In this document: positions 14,798-22,315 of the stretch, one piece after another | Position numbering within the stretch: the first letter of the stretch is position 1 | Layout: every line of letters begins with the position of its first letter | Assembly (NCBI RefSeq): GCF_004362215.1 | Contig: NZ_SNWR01000001.1 | Location: 6,182,001 to 6,246,000, forward strand | DNA: 64,000 nucleotides | Direction: 5' to 3' | From: Paractinoplanes brasiliensis | GTDB taxonomy: Bacteria; Actinomycetota; Actinomycetes; Mycobacteriales; Micromonosporaceae | The notes under the pieces: generated by a model | What the model was told of the DNA's origin: nothing | The model's database searches: none | Seen by the model: only the letters and a program-made list of their open reading frames with translations | Made by a program: the position numbers and the translations under genes

Positions 14798-16375
14798 GTG
14801 AAGGCGAGACGCTGGATACGGGATCGCAAGGTCGCCACGAAGATCCTGGCGGTCGCCGGCGTGGCAGTGGCCGGTACCATCGTGACCGGTGGGCTCGCCC
14901 TGGCCGGGATCGGCGATCTGCAGAGCACCCGAGCGGCCGAGTTGCAGCGCGCCGTCCCTTACATCACCAGCCTGAACAAGGCCGCGTTGGAGGCGAAGGC
15001 CGCCGCGAACGACGAACGCGGCTACCTGATCGCGGGAGACGAGGCGTTCCGGGACGAGGCGCTCGGGCGCAAGGAGGCGGTCGACGGCGAGCTGGCCGCG
15101 GCCCGTGCCCTGGGCGCGGCGGCCGAGCGGGCCACCATCGACGACATCGCGGAGGCGACGGACGCGTGGTTCGCCGCGCTCGAGACCGAGTTCGGCACGT
15201 ACGCCGGCGGCGACCGCCAGGCAGCCGTTTCGGTCGCGCTGGGCGCCAACCGTGACCTGCGCAAGACCTACGAGACGCTGCTCGCCGACGAGACCACCCG
15301 TGCCGACGAGGCCCTCATCGCCGGCCGCGACTTCGACGCCACCGTGCAGTCCACGCGCCAGGTCGTCCTCGTCGCGTTCGTCGCATCGGTCGTCCTTGCC
15401 GTTCTGCTCGCCCTGGCCTCAGCCCGGATGATCGTGACACCGCTGCGCAAGGTCTCCACCGTCCTGCAGGCGGTGGCCGACGGCGACCTCACCCAGGACG
15501 CGGATGTCGATCAGCGCGACGAACTCGGCCAGATGGCCGGCAGCCTGCGCCGGGCCACCGGCTCGCTGCGGGCGACGCTCGGTGACCTGTTGGTGCAGGC
15601 GCGCGCCCTGGACGACGCGGCGACCTCGCTCTCCGCGACCAGCAGCGACAGCTCGGTCAGCGCGCAGGCCGGTGCGCGGCACGCCGCCGCGGTGGCCGAG
15701 TCAGCGGCGATCATGTCGTCGAACATCCAGACTGTGGCCGCGGGCGCCGAGGAGATGGGCGCCTCGATCCGGGAGATCAGCCACAGCGCCACGCAGGCGG
15801 CTCAGGTCGCCGGCCGAGCTGTCGACCTCACCGCCACGACCACCACCGTGATGAGCAAGCTGGGCGATTCCTCGGCCGAGATCGGCAACGTGATCAAGGT
15901 GATCACCGCGATCGCGGAGCAGACGAACCTGCTCGCGCTCAACGCCACCATCGAGGCGGCCCGGGCCGGGGAGTCGGGGAAGGGCTTCGCGGTGGTGGCG
16001 TCGGAGGTGAAGGACCTGGCGCAGGAGACCGCGAAGGCCACCGAGGACATCAGCCGGCGGGTAGCCGCCATTCAGACCGACACCACCGGCGCGATCACCG
16101 CGATCGAGCAGATCAGCGCCACCATCGCGCAGATCAACGACTTCCAGACCACGATTGCCTCGGCCGTCGAGGAGCAGACCGTCACCACGAACGAGATGAG
16201 CCGCAACGTGGCCGAGGCGGCCAGCGCCGGTGGTCACGTGGCCGGCACCATCAACCAGGTCGCCGCCTCGGTGCGGTCGGCCACCAGCGGCGCCGACGAC
16301 GCGCACCAGGCGGCCGGCCGGCTCACTCAGATGTCCGCCGACCTGCACCGCATCGTTGGCCGTTTCACGATCTGA
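14798..16375 (+). CDS. Methyl-accepting chemotaxis protein
   Basis: A 525-residue chemoreceptor. TM1 is at about 14-37, an all-helical extracytoplasmic four-helix domain spans about 40-185 (with NDERGYLIAGDEAFRDEALG, as in CHASE3-type sensors), TM2 is at about 188-210, and a HAMP domain (RMIVTPLRKVSTVLQAVADG) follows. The cytoplasmic signalling hairpin reads IAEQTNLLALNATIEAARAG then KGFAVVASEVKDLAQET. It signals through CheA/CheW to flagellar motors, implying a motile stage in the organism. GTG at 14798 is the start, with a GGTGA-type region but no strong Shine-Dalgarno. It is a lone gene without neighbouring che genes. Confidence 0.93.
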   Translation: MKARRWIRDRKVATKILAVAGVAVAGTIVTGGLALAGIGDLQSTRAAELQRAVPYITSLNKAALEAKAAANDERGYLIAGDEAFRDEALGRKEAVDGELAAARALGAAAERATIDDIAEATDAWFAALETEFGTYAGGDRQAAVSVALGANRDLRKTYETLLADETTRADEALIAGRDFDATVQSTRQVVLVAFVASVVLAVLLALASARMIVTPLRKVSTVLQAVADGDLTQDADVDQRDELGQMAGSLRRATGSLRATLGDLLVQARALDDAATSLSATSSDSSVSAQAGARHAAAVAESAAIMSSNIQTVAAGAEEMGASIREISHSATQAAQVAGRAVDLTATTTTVMSKLGDSSAEIGNVIKVITAIAEQTNLLALNATIEAARAGESGKGFAVVASEVKDLAQETAKATEDISRRVAAIQTDTTGAITAIEQISATIAQINDFQTTIASAVEEQTVTTNEMSRNVAEAASAGGHVAGTINQVAASVRSATSGADDAHQAAGRLTQMSADLHRIVGRFTI

Positions 16376-16550
16376 ACGGCTCGGGCGGCACGGTCGTCAG
16401 CCCGCGCGCTCGAGACGTGCTCCGCCTGAGCCCGCCTCCACCGATCGACGCCGTGATGGCTCGCCGGCCAAGGGGGATCCTCACCTTCAGCCTCAACCTC
16501 ACCCCGGACGGTTGCCTCAACCATCGGAGGGCATCGCGGATCGGATCAAT

Positions 16551-18539
16551 TCAAGATCCGACGTGGATACCGGGGCGGCGGCTCTGATCGGGTTCGTGCT
16601 TGCGGATGATCTCGCGGGTGACGGGGGCAGTGTCGCCGCGGCCGAGGAGGAAGTAGCGAATCATGTGGACCAGGGGACTGCCCTCGGCCCAGGCGAAGTA
16701 GCAGTGCGGGCGTACGCCTGTGGCGTCGCGCAGTGCGAGCAGGATCGCGGCGATGGCGTTGGGCGCGGCCGGTGCCTCGGTACGCAGGATGCGGTAGCCG
16801 TCGACGTCGAGGCCCCGGACGGTCAGGGTGTCGCTGAACGAGGACGGATCGACCACATCGACCTCCAGGAAGAGGATGTCGTTGGTGCCGGGGACCGGGT
16901 TGTCGCCGCGCTGTTCGCGCTCCTTGAACTGGTATTCGGCGGCGTCGCCGGTCTGGCGGCGGTGGGCGACCAGGTCGAGGGCGCCGTCGAGCTCGATCGA
17001 CTCGGTGATGAAGCGGCGGGCGGTCTCGTCGAACTCGATGCTGTCCACGCGGAGCTCGGTGGTGCGGCTGACCCGGGAGATCAGCGAGACCGTGATGATG
17101 CCGGCGATGAACAGGCCGGAGATGGCGATGCCGTCGGGCTTCTCGATGATGTTCTCGACCAGGGCGTAGCCGAGGATCAGGGTGAGCAGCGCGAACCCGG
17201 CGGTGCTGGCGTGCTTGTGGTGGCGGAAGGCCCAGGCGGTGACGGCGAAGGCGCCGGAGACCATCATGGCCAGGATGCCGGTGGCGTACGCGCCGGCCTG
17301 CGCGTTGACGTCGGCGTCGAAGGCGATCGTGATGATCACGGTGATGGCGGTGTAGACCAGCACGACCGGGCGCACGGCCCGGCCCCACTCGGGCGCCATG
17401 CCGTAGCCGGGCAGGTAACGCGGCACGATGTTGACCAGCCCGGCCATCGCCGACGCGCCGGCGAACCACAGGATCAGGATGGTGCTGATGTCGTAGGCGG
17501 TGCCCACCACCTCGCCCAGCTGCTCGTGGGCCAGCCAGGCCAGCGCCCGGCCGGTGGCCTCGCCACCCGGCCCGAACTCCTCGCGCGGGATGAGCACGGT
17601 GGTGACCAAGCTGGCCGCGAGCAGATAAAAGCTCATGATCAACGCGGCCGTGGTGAGCAGCCGCCGGCTGTTGCGGATCCGCTGCTCCAAGTTCGACGCC
17701 GAGACCAGCGGCATCATGCTGACCCCGGTCTCGAAACCGGACAGGCCCAGCACCAGCAGCGGAAACGCCACGATGGCGGGTTGCAGCAGCCCGCCTACGT
17801 CACCGCCGCCCACGTCGCCGAGCGCGGCCGTCCAAGCCGACCAGGCCCCGGGATCGGTGACGACGTGGACCAGGCCGGCCCCGATGACCAGGGCGTTGAG
17901 GCCGAGGAAGAGCGCCACCAGTGGGATGGCGACGCTGACGGCCTCGCTGAAGCCGAGCAGGAAGACGAAGCCGAGCAGCAGGAGCAACCCGACGGTCAGC
18001 GCCACCTCATGCCCGTGCAGGAAGGACGGGAAGAACGGGTTTTCCACCACGTGCACGCTGGCGTCCGCGGCGGACAGGGTGATGGTGATCAGCCATGAGG
18101 TGGCGACGAAGCCGAGCAGGACCAGCACGAACAGCTTGCCCTGCCAGAACGGCAGCAGCCGTTCGAGCATGGCCACCGACCCGGCGCCGTGCGGGCTCTC
18201 CCGGGCCACCCGGCGATACATCGGCAGCACCCCGAACAGGGTGAGCGCGACGATGAGCAGGGTGGCCAGCGGGGAGACCGCCCCGGCCGCGGCGACGGCG
18301 ATCGCCGGCACATAGGCCAGGCTGGAGAAGTAGTCCACCCCGGTCAGGCACATGACCTTCCACCACGAGTGCTGCTCGGTGTTCCCCTCACCGGCCGCCG
18401 GTCCGACCGGCTGCACCCGATGCCGCAGCAGCCAGCCCGCCACCCCCTGCGACGGCGGGACCTCGTGGGCCGGGGAGGCCATGACCGCCGGCACGGCGTA
18501 CTCCGGCGGCACCTCAACGGGGGCGGGTTGCTCACTCAC
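16551..18539 (-). CDS. APC-superfamily amino acid/cation permease with cytoplasmic tail
   Basis: A 662-residue protein. A polar N-terminus precedes the first helix, TGVDYFSSLAYVPAIAVAAA, the half-broken TM1 typical of APC transporters. About 12 helices follow to residue 495, including GLSGFETGVSMMPLV for TM6. The C-terminal ~165 residues are soluble (SIEFDETARRFITESIEL, then DVDGYRILRTEAPAAPNAIA). This long form is common in actinobacteria and has been compared with Kup-like or amino acid permeases; the cargo is not known. GTG at 18539 gives a natural N-terminus; an upstream GTG at 18623 would overlap the kdpE remnant on the other strand. Together with that remnant this suggests potassium-related ancestry. 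Confidence 0.85.
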   Translation of the reverse strand: MSEQPAPVEVPPEYAVPAVMASPAHEVPPSQGVAGWLLRHRVQPVGPAAGEGNTEQHSWWKVMCLTGVDYFSSLAYVPAIAVAAAGAVSPLATLLIVALTLFGVLPMYRRVARESPHGAGSVAMLERLLPFWQGKLFVLVLLGFVATSWLITITLSAADASVHVVENPFFPSFLHGHEVALTVGLLLLLGFVFLLGFSEAVSVAIPLVALFLGLNALVIGAGLVHVVTDPGAWSAWTAALGDVGGGDVGGLLQPAIVAFPLLVLGLSGFETGVSMMPLVSASNLEQRIRNSRRLLTTAALIMSFYLLAASLVTTVLIPREEFGPGGEATGRALAWLAHEQLGEVVGTAYDISTILILWFAGASAMAGLVNIVPRYLPGYGMAPEWGRAVRPVVLVYTAITVIITIAFDADVNAQAGAYATGILAMMVSGAFAVTAWAFRHHKHASTAGFALLTLILGYALVENIIEKPDGIAISGLFIAGIITVSLISRVSRTTELRVDSIEFDETARRFITESIELDGALDLVAHRRQTGDAAEYQFKEREQRGDNPVPGTNDILFLEVDVVDPSSFSDTLTVRGLDVDGYRILRTEAPAAPNAIAAILLALRDATGVRPHCYFAWAEGSPLVHMIRYFLLGRGDTAPVTREIIRKHEPDQSRRPGIHVGS

Positions 18540-18595
18540 CGGGACAGGGTACGGGGTGGCTGCATCGATCGGTTGATCGAAACCGCGTTCAGCCG

Positions 18596-18736
18596 GGTCG
18601 TGAGCTGTGTCAGTACATGGCACGGCTGCGCCGCAAACTCGAGAACGACCCGGCCCGCCCGCAGCACCTCCTCACCGAGCCGGGCGCGGGTTACCGGCTC
18701 CGCCCCGATCTGTCGGTACTCGGTACTACCGGATAG
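18596..18736 (+). pseudogene. kdpE: C-terminal remnant of a KdpE-type response regulator
   Basis: On the plus strand a frame ending with TAG at 18734 reads QYMARLRRKLENDPARPQ, HLLTEPGAGYRLRPDL. This matches the end of the winged-helix domain of KdpE (VYMAQLRRKLExDPARPRHLLTEPGxGYR). About 40-45 residues survive. The receiver domain and the rest of the output domain are absent, and the sequence upstream is the start of the divergent APC permease. Deletion probably removed the bulk of a kdpDE region. The PadR promoter follows immediately. Confidence 0.8.
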
Positions 18737-18765
18737 CGGTACTCGGTGTTACCGTGTACTGGTAC
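18714..18765 (+). promoter_or_regulatory. Repeat-rich operator upstream of the PadR gene
   Basis: The 11-mer CGGTACTCGGT occurs at 18714-18724 and again at 18737-18747, a 23-bp period (about two helical turns). TACCG-type inverted partners are interleaved, with GTACTGGTAC at 18756-18765. It ends 36 nt before the PadR ATG, a typical site for autorepression by a dimeric winged-helix regulator. It also overlaps the 3' end of the kdpE remnant. Confidence 0.6.
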
Positions 18766-18801
18766 CTGGTGGCACTGGGTACCGGGTCTGAAGGAGGTGC
18801 G

Positions 18802-19128
18802 ATGGAAGATCTGACGGAGATGTTGAAGGGCACGCTCGAAGGCTGCGTGCTCGAGATCATCAGCCGCGAGGAGACCTACGGGTACGCCATCACGCGCCGG
18901 CTGAACGACCTCGGCTTCACCGACGTCATCGACGGCACGGTGTACACGATCCTGCTGCGGCTGGAGCGCAACCAGCTCGTCCAGGTCACGAAAAGACCGT
19001 CCGAGGTGGGCCCGCCGCGCAAGTTCTACACGCTCAACGACGCCGGGCGCAGGGAACTCGCGACGTTCTGGGCCAAATGGCACTACGTCTCCGCGCGGAT
19101 CGACAAACTTCGGGAGGGAGGATCATGA
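18802..19128 (+). CDS. PadR-family transcriptional regulator
   Basis: A 108-residue winged helix. The N-terminal motif MLKGTLEGCVLEIISREETY GYAITRRL leads into DGTVYTILLRLERNQLV (recognition helix) and RKFYTLNDAGRRELATFW (wing and C-terminal helix). This is the short PadR-s2 type. Such regulators repress adjacent drug exporters and dissociate on ligand binding. GGAGG lies 8 nt before the ATG at 18802, and the stop overlaps the next gene (ATGA). The operon continues with two DUF1048 genes, an EXLDI trace and a broken ABC exporter, the usual content of this cluster type. Confidence 0.92.
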   Translation: MEDLTEMLKGTLEGCVLEIISREETYGYAITRRLNDLGFTDVIDGTVYTILLRLERNQLVQVTKRPSEVGPPRKFYTLNDAGRRELATFWAKWHYVSARIDKLREGGS

Positions 19129-19481
19129 GTTTCTGGGAAACCGTCACGGGCAGTGATCTGACCCGGGACTGGAAGGCGTTCGAGGCTCGGGCGCAAGCTT
19201 TGCCGGGCGACTATCGGGCCGCGTGGGAGCAGATGGTCACGCACCTTTTCTCGTACGGAAGCTTCACGGGGCGCAATCTGACGCCGATCGCCGACGCGGC
19301 GCTGGGGCTGCTCGAGGAAGCTTCGGCCGAGGGGCAGAGCGTTCATGAGGTGATCGGTGACGACATTGCGGGCTTCTCGGCGGCTCTGGCCGGCGGGGCC
19401 GGGGCCCGGAACTACCGCGACCGCTGGCGCGAGCAGCTGAACCGCAACGTCGCTCGCAAACTGGCCCGGCTGGGGGACTGA
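19125..19481 (+). CDS. DUF1048-family protein
   Basis: A 118-residue all-helical protein with the family's WKAFEARAQALPGDYRAAW and the VIGDDIAGFSAALAGG segment, then the basic tail WREQLNRNVARKLARLGD. DUF1048 proteins are nearly always encoded between a PadR regulator and an ABC exporter; their role (adaptor or ligand sensor) is unknown. It overlaps the PadR stop by 4 nt and precedes a second, shorter DUF1048 gene by 1 nt. Confidence 0.88.
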   Translation: MSFWETVTGSDLTRDWKAFEARAQALPGDYRAAWEQMVTHLFSYGSFTGRNLTPIADAALGLLEEASAEGQSVHEVIGDDIAGFSAALAGGAGARNYRDRWREQLNRNVARKLARLGD

Positions 19482-19482
19482 C

Positions 19483-19770
19483 ATGGGTCTTCAGGACATG
19501 ATCGAGGGCAAGAGGCAGTGGCGGGGACACGTGGCCCGGGTCAAGGCGCTGCCACCCGACTATCGGATCGTCTACGACGAGATCCAGCGATATCTGTTCA
19601 AGGTCGGTCCGGTCGGCCTGCTCGACGGTGGGCTGCTTCCAGAACTCGTCGAGTTCTTCGAGGAAAGCGCCGCAGCGGGTCGGGGGGTTCTCGAAGTTAC
19701 CGGCACTGATGTCGCGGCCTTCGTCGACGACCTGATCAAGGATACGCCCACCGAGTCCGGCGCTGACTGA
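19483..19770 (+). CDS. DUF1048-family protein, second copy
   Basis: A 95-residue paralogue of the gene just upstream: KRQWRGHVARVKALPPDYRI, then IQRYLFKVGPVGLLDGGLLP and VTGTDVAAFVDDLIKD. It is shorter than the first copy and lacks its basic C-terminal extension. ATG at 19483, one base after the previous stop. Paired DUF1048 genes of unequal length are usual in this operon type. Confidence 0.88.
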   Translation: MGLQDMIEGKRQWRGHVARVKALPPDYRIVYDEIQRYLFKVGPVGLLDGGLLPELVEFFEESAAAGRGVLEVTGTDVAAFVDDLIKDTPTESGAD

Positions 19771-19776
19771 TCGCGT

Positions 19777-19874
19777 GTGCGCCAGACCGACCGGGTCTAC
19801 CGCACGCGCACGGAGAAGTACGTCGTGCACCTCGAGCGGTCCGAGGGCGCACGATCGAGGACCTCGACATCTGA
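19777..19874 (+). pseudogene. EXLDI-protein remnant
   Basis: Directly after the DUF1048 gene a frame reads VRQTDRVYRTRTEKYVVHLE, RSEG. In the next frame, ACG ATC GAG GAC CTC GAC ATC TGA gives TIEDLDI-stop at 19851-19874. EXLDI proteins are named for a C-terminal E-x-L-D-I and carry an RVYRTxxGKYVVHxxRS-type core, and they occur in PadR/DUF1048/ABC clusters. Only the core strand and the exact C-terminal motif remain, in different frames, so the gene has lost its N-terminus and an internal stretch. Confidence 0.65.
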
Positions 19875-19950
19875 CCCGAGTCTGACACCACGGACGAGCC
19901 GACGTCGGCCGCCCGGCGATGACTGCTGCCCGCCGTACTGGAGGCGAAAG

Positions 19951-20144
19951 ATGGAAACAGCGATCCGGGTCACCGGACTCCGCAAGACCTACCGGGAACT
20001 GTCCGTCCTTGAGGGCGTCGATTTCGAAGTGGCGCGGGGGAACATCTTCGCGCTGCTGGGATCCAACGGCGCCGGCAAGACCACGGTCGTACGCATCCTG
20101 TCCACCCTGCTCAAGCCGGACGGCGGCAAGGCGGTGGTCAACGC
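19951..20144 (+). pseudogene. ABC transporter ATP-binding protein, N-terminal fragment
   Basis: ATG at 19951 follows GGAGG with good spacing and gives RVTGLRKTYRELSVLEGVDF then the Walker A motif LLGSNGAGKTT and VVRILSTLLKPDGGKAVV. It is a DrrA-type exporter ATPase, but after about 64 residues the sequence switches to the C-terminal part of the permease in another frame. Signature (LSGGQ), Walker B and switch motifs are all missing. The open frame runs on to 20196 through out-of-frame sequence. It cannot be a functional ATPase. Confidence 0.88.
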
Positions 20145-20633
20145 TTCCACTCGATGCCGATCGCCCGTTCCTCGGTGCTGTGGGGGCACGTGCTGACCTC
20201 GCTGGTCTCCAACGGCATCTCGGCGGCGGTCATCGTCGGAGTCGGGCTGGTGATCGGTTTCCGCACCTCGGCCGGGGTGCTTGCCTGGCTCGCCATGGCC
20301 GGCATCCTTGCACTGTTCACGCTGGCCCTGACCTGGCTCGCGATCATCGCCGGCCTGAGCGCCTCCACTCCCGACGGCGCGTCCGCCTTCTCCTACCCGC
20401 TGATCTTTCTGCCCTTCATCAGCTCGGCCTTCGTCCCCACCGGGACCATGCCCGGCCCGGTGCGCGCCTTCGCCGAGAACCAGCCGGTGACCGCGATCGT
20501 GAACGCCATCCGGGCACTGTTCGACAAGCAGCCGGTCGGCACCGGCATCTGGATCGCGCTCGCCTGGTGTGCCGGCATCCTGGTCGTCGCCTACGCGTTC
20601 GCCATGGCTGTCTACCGTCGCAAAATCGCCTGA
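20145..20633 (+). pseudogene. ABC-2-type permease, C-terminal fragment
   Basis: The frame from about 20145 reads FHSMPIARSSVLWGHVLTSL, then four to five hydrophobic helices and FLPFISSAFVPTGTMPGPVR, FAENQPVTAIVNAIRAL. This is the C-terminal ~160 residues of a DrrB-type ABC-2 permease (normal length about 250-270). It abuts the ATPase fragment and is out of frame with it, so one deletion of roughly 0.8-1 kb joined the two genes. An internal ATG at 20154 exists but has no Shine-Dalgarno sequence. Confidence 0.88.
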
Positions 20634-20779
20634 ACGGCCGATCACGTCAACCCCGTCGGAGCTCTCCGCGGGCGTGGAGGCCTCGCTGGCGCCGCCGTTG
20701 TCCACCTCCTGATCCGAGACGTCAGCCCGGTCCGGCTTGAACGCGAGCCATCACCCGGAACGCCGCTTCGTCGCGGTCG

Positions 20780-21051
20780 GCCCTTGGCCTCGTACAGGGC
20801 TGTCAGCTCGTCGAGTCCCTGATCGGGGGACTCGACCAGCTCGGCGCGTTCCTTGGCGAGCGGGGCACGTCCGGTGTCGTGCCGGCTGCTGGCAGAGGCG
20901 TACTCGCCCGGAGCCATCGACACCCCACCAGCGACGAGACCCAGGACCCTGCGGTGATGATGGGCCCGCCGGCCAGGGTCGCACCGGCCAATCCGACGAC
21001 GAGGCCCGCGGTCGACACGATGCCGTCGTCAACGCCCAGCACGCCGGCCGC
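20780..21051 (-). pseudogene. VIT1/CCC1-family transporter remnant (N-terminal part, frameshifted)
   Basis: On the minus strand one frame reads AGVLGVDDGIVSTAGLVVGL, AGATLAGGPIITAG, and another continues MSMAPGEYASASSRHDTGRA, KERAELVESPDQGLDELTAL, YEAKG. Together these match TM1, the MSMAAGEYVSVSSQ metal-binding segment and the cytoplasmic helices of VIT-family iron/manganese transporters (about 230-240 residues). A frameshift lies near 20920. The remainder of the protein is missing on both sides. Confidence 0.85.
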
Positions 21052-21594
21052 TCAGTCGCCGTCGGGTCCCCCGGGCACGGCGGTGGGGCTGAAGTTGCCG
21101 GTCCAGGAGGCTTTCGCCCCGGAGTCACCGATGCGGTAGGTGTCGTAGACGGCGGCCGCGCCGGCGAGGATCGCGAGGACGGCGACGACCCGGGTGATGG
21201 TGACCGACATCGGGGCCAGATAGGTGCGCCGCTGACCGGTTCCGGCAGTACCAGTAGTGCCGGCAGAGGCGGTGGCCTCCCGTTGCCGCCACCAGATCAG
21301 CAGAGCCAGCACGGCCACCGGCAGGGCGACCCCAATGGCGGTGTCGCCGAGCTCGGCGTGGTGACGCACCAACTCGGTTTCGGCGACGCGGTGCTCCAGC
21401 CATTCCCCGGCGCTGGTGGTGACGGGCACCAGCGCGACGACCAGCACCGACAGGATCGCGTTCGGGCCGGCCAGGCGACGGCGCAGCGCCGGCCAGACGG
21501 CGGTCAGCACGAGCAGCAGCGCGGCGAGTGGGAGCAACACCACGATGGCGTGCACCAGCAGGATATGCGCCGGTAGTCCGTTGACGGAGCCCAT
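21052..21594 (-). CDS. DUF2231-type membrane protein
   Basis: A 180-residue protein with four predicted helices: NGLPAHILLVHAIVVLLPLA with a membrane histidine, then PNAILSVLVVALVPVTTSAG, TAIGVALPVAVLALLIWW and TRVVAVLAILAGAAAVYDTY. Histidines in helices 1 and 3 (LVHA, VRHHAELG) are typical of DUF2231 proteins and could be haem or metal ligands. ATG at 21594 is preceded by AAGGA. It is divergent from a ferric-reductase/FMN-binding remnant that may once have been a redox partner. Function unknown. Confidence 0.75.
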   Translation of the reverse strand: MGSVNGLPAHILLVHAIVVLLPLAALLLVLTAVWPALRRRLAGPNAILSVLVVALVPVTTSAGEWLEHRVAETELVRHHAELGDTAIGVALPVAVLALLIWWRQREATASAGTTGTAGTGQRRTYLAPMSVTITRVVAVLAILAGAAAVYDTYRIGDSGAKASWTGNFSPTAVPGGPDGD

Positions 21595-21754
21595 GAATGT
21601 CCTTCCAAGTCGGCAGCGGAGGTGACGCGAACCGGCTGACTCACGATCGGCCCGGCGTCCGGGGCGAAGGCTATGGACCGAATCTTCGAGTCTTCCCATC
21701 TTCGCCGGAGACGCTGGAGCGGCCGGCCGAACGGGAAAGGGGCCGTGAACCGCC

Positions 21755-22315
21755 GTGAGCATGACCAGAGTGACAGGACGGGTCCGGCTGACCCCCACGG
21801 GCCGCACGGGCCGCGGACCGCGTGTGCCGCAGCGGTGGTGGGCCGATCTGGCCGGCTCGGCCGCACTGCTCAGCGCGGTCGTCGTGGTGGCGTTGTGGGT
21901 GCACAGGCCACGTTACGTGAGGCCGGCGTCGGTCCTGATCACATCCGTACCGAGGAGTTCGCGTAGTGAACACACCGGCTCCGCGTCCCGCACACCTGCC
22001 GTGCGCGCTACGACCGTCAACGGAACGGTGCCGCAGACCCGATGGGGGCCGGTCCAGATCCAGGCTGTCATCGTCGGGAAGAAGATCACCGGCGTGCGGG
22101 TGCTGCAGCATCCGACTGGCAACAGCCACGACGACCAGATCAACGCGTACGCCCTGCCGCAGCTGCGCCAGCAGGTCCTGCGGGCTCGGAGCGCCCGGAT
22201 CGACGGGGTCAGCGGCGCCACCGTGACCAGCGACGGCTACCGAGCAGTCGCTGCGGGCTGCACCCGACGCGGCACACCTGCGATGAGCGGCCGACCTGCG
22301 ACAGTGATGTCATGA
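21755..22315 (+). CDS. FMN-binding-domain protein joined to a ferric-reductase N-terminus (chimera)
   Basis: An open frame of 186 residues. Residues 1-50 (PQRWWADLAGSAALLSAVVV, VALWVH) look like the N-terminus and first helix of a ferric-reductase-like membrane flavocytochrome. From about 88 it is an FMN-binding domain: TVNGTVPQTRWGPVQIQAVI, then ARIDGVSGATVTSDGY, where the SGAT threonine normally carries covalent FMN. The two parts belong to adjacent genes in intact loci; here deletions fused them in frame. The product could be a membrane-anchored FMN protein, or the frame may be fortuitous. The stop overlaps the response regulator ATG. Confidence 0.6.
   Translation: MSMTRVTGRVRLTPTGRTGRGPRVPQRWWADLAGSAALLSAVVVVALWVHRPRYVRPASVLITSVPRSSRSEHTGSASRTPAVRATTVNGTVPQTRWGPVQIQAVIVGKKITGVRVLQHPTGNSHDDQINAYALPQLRQQVLRARSARIDGVSGATVTSDGYRAVAAGCTRRGTPAMSGRPATVMS
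21895..21966 (+). pseudogene. C-terminal scrap of a flavin/ferric reductase
   Basis: In a frame different from the chimera above, VGAQATLREAGVGPDHIRTE, EFA-stop (TAG at 21964) matches the C-terminus of the NAD(P)H-binding domain of ferredoxin/ferric reductases (LRxLGVPxxRIHTEEF). With the first-helix segment at 21755-21900 it marks both ends of a gene whose whole middle has been deleted. Confidence 0.6.

Noticed and set aside
16230..18098. A 622-codon open frame on the plus strand over the APC permease
   Set aside because: Antisense shadow with Gly/Asp/Gln-rich low complexity; the minus strand has 12 clear membrane helices.
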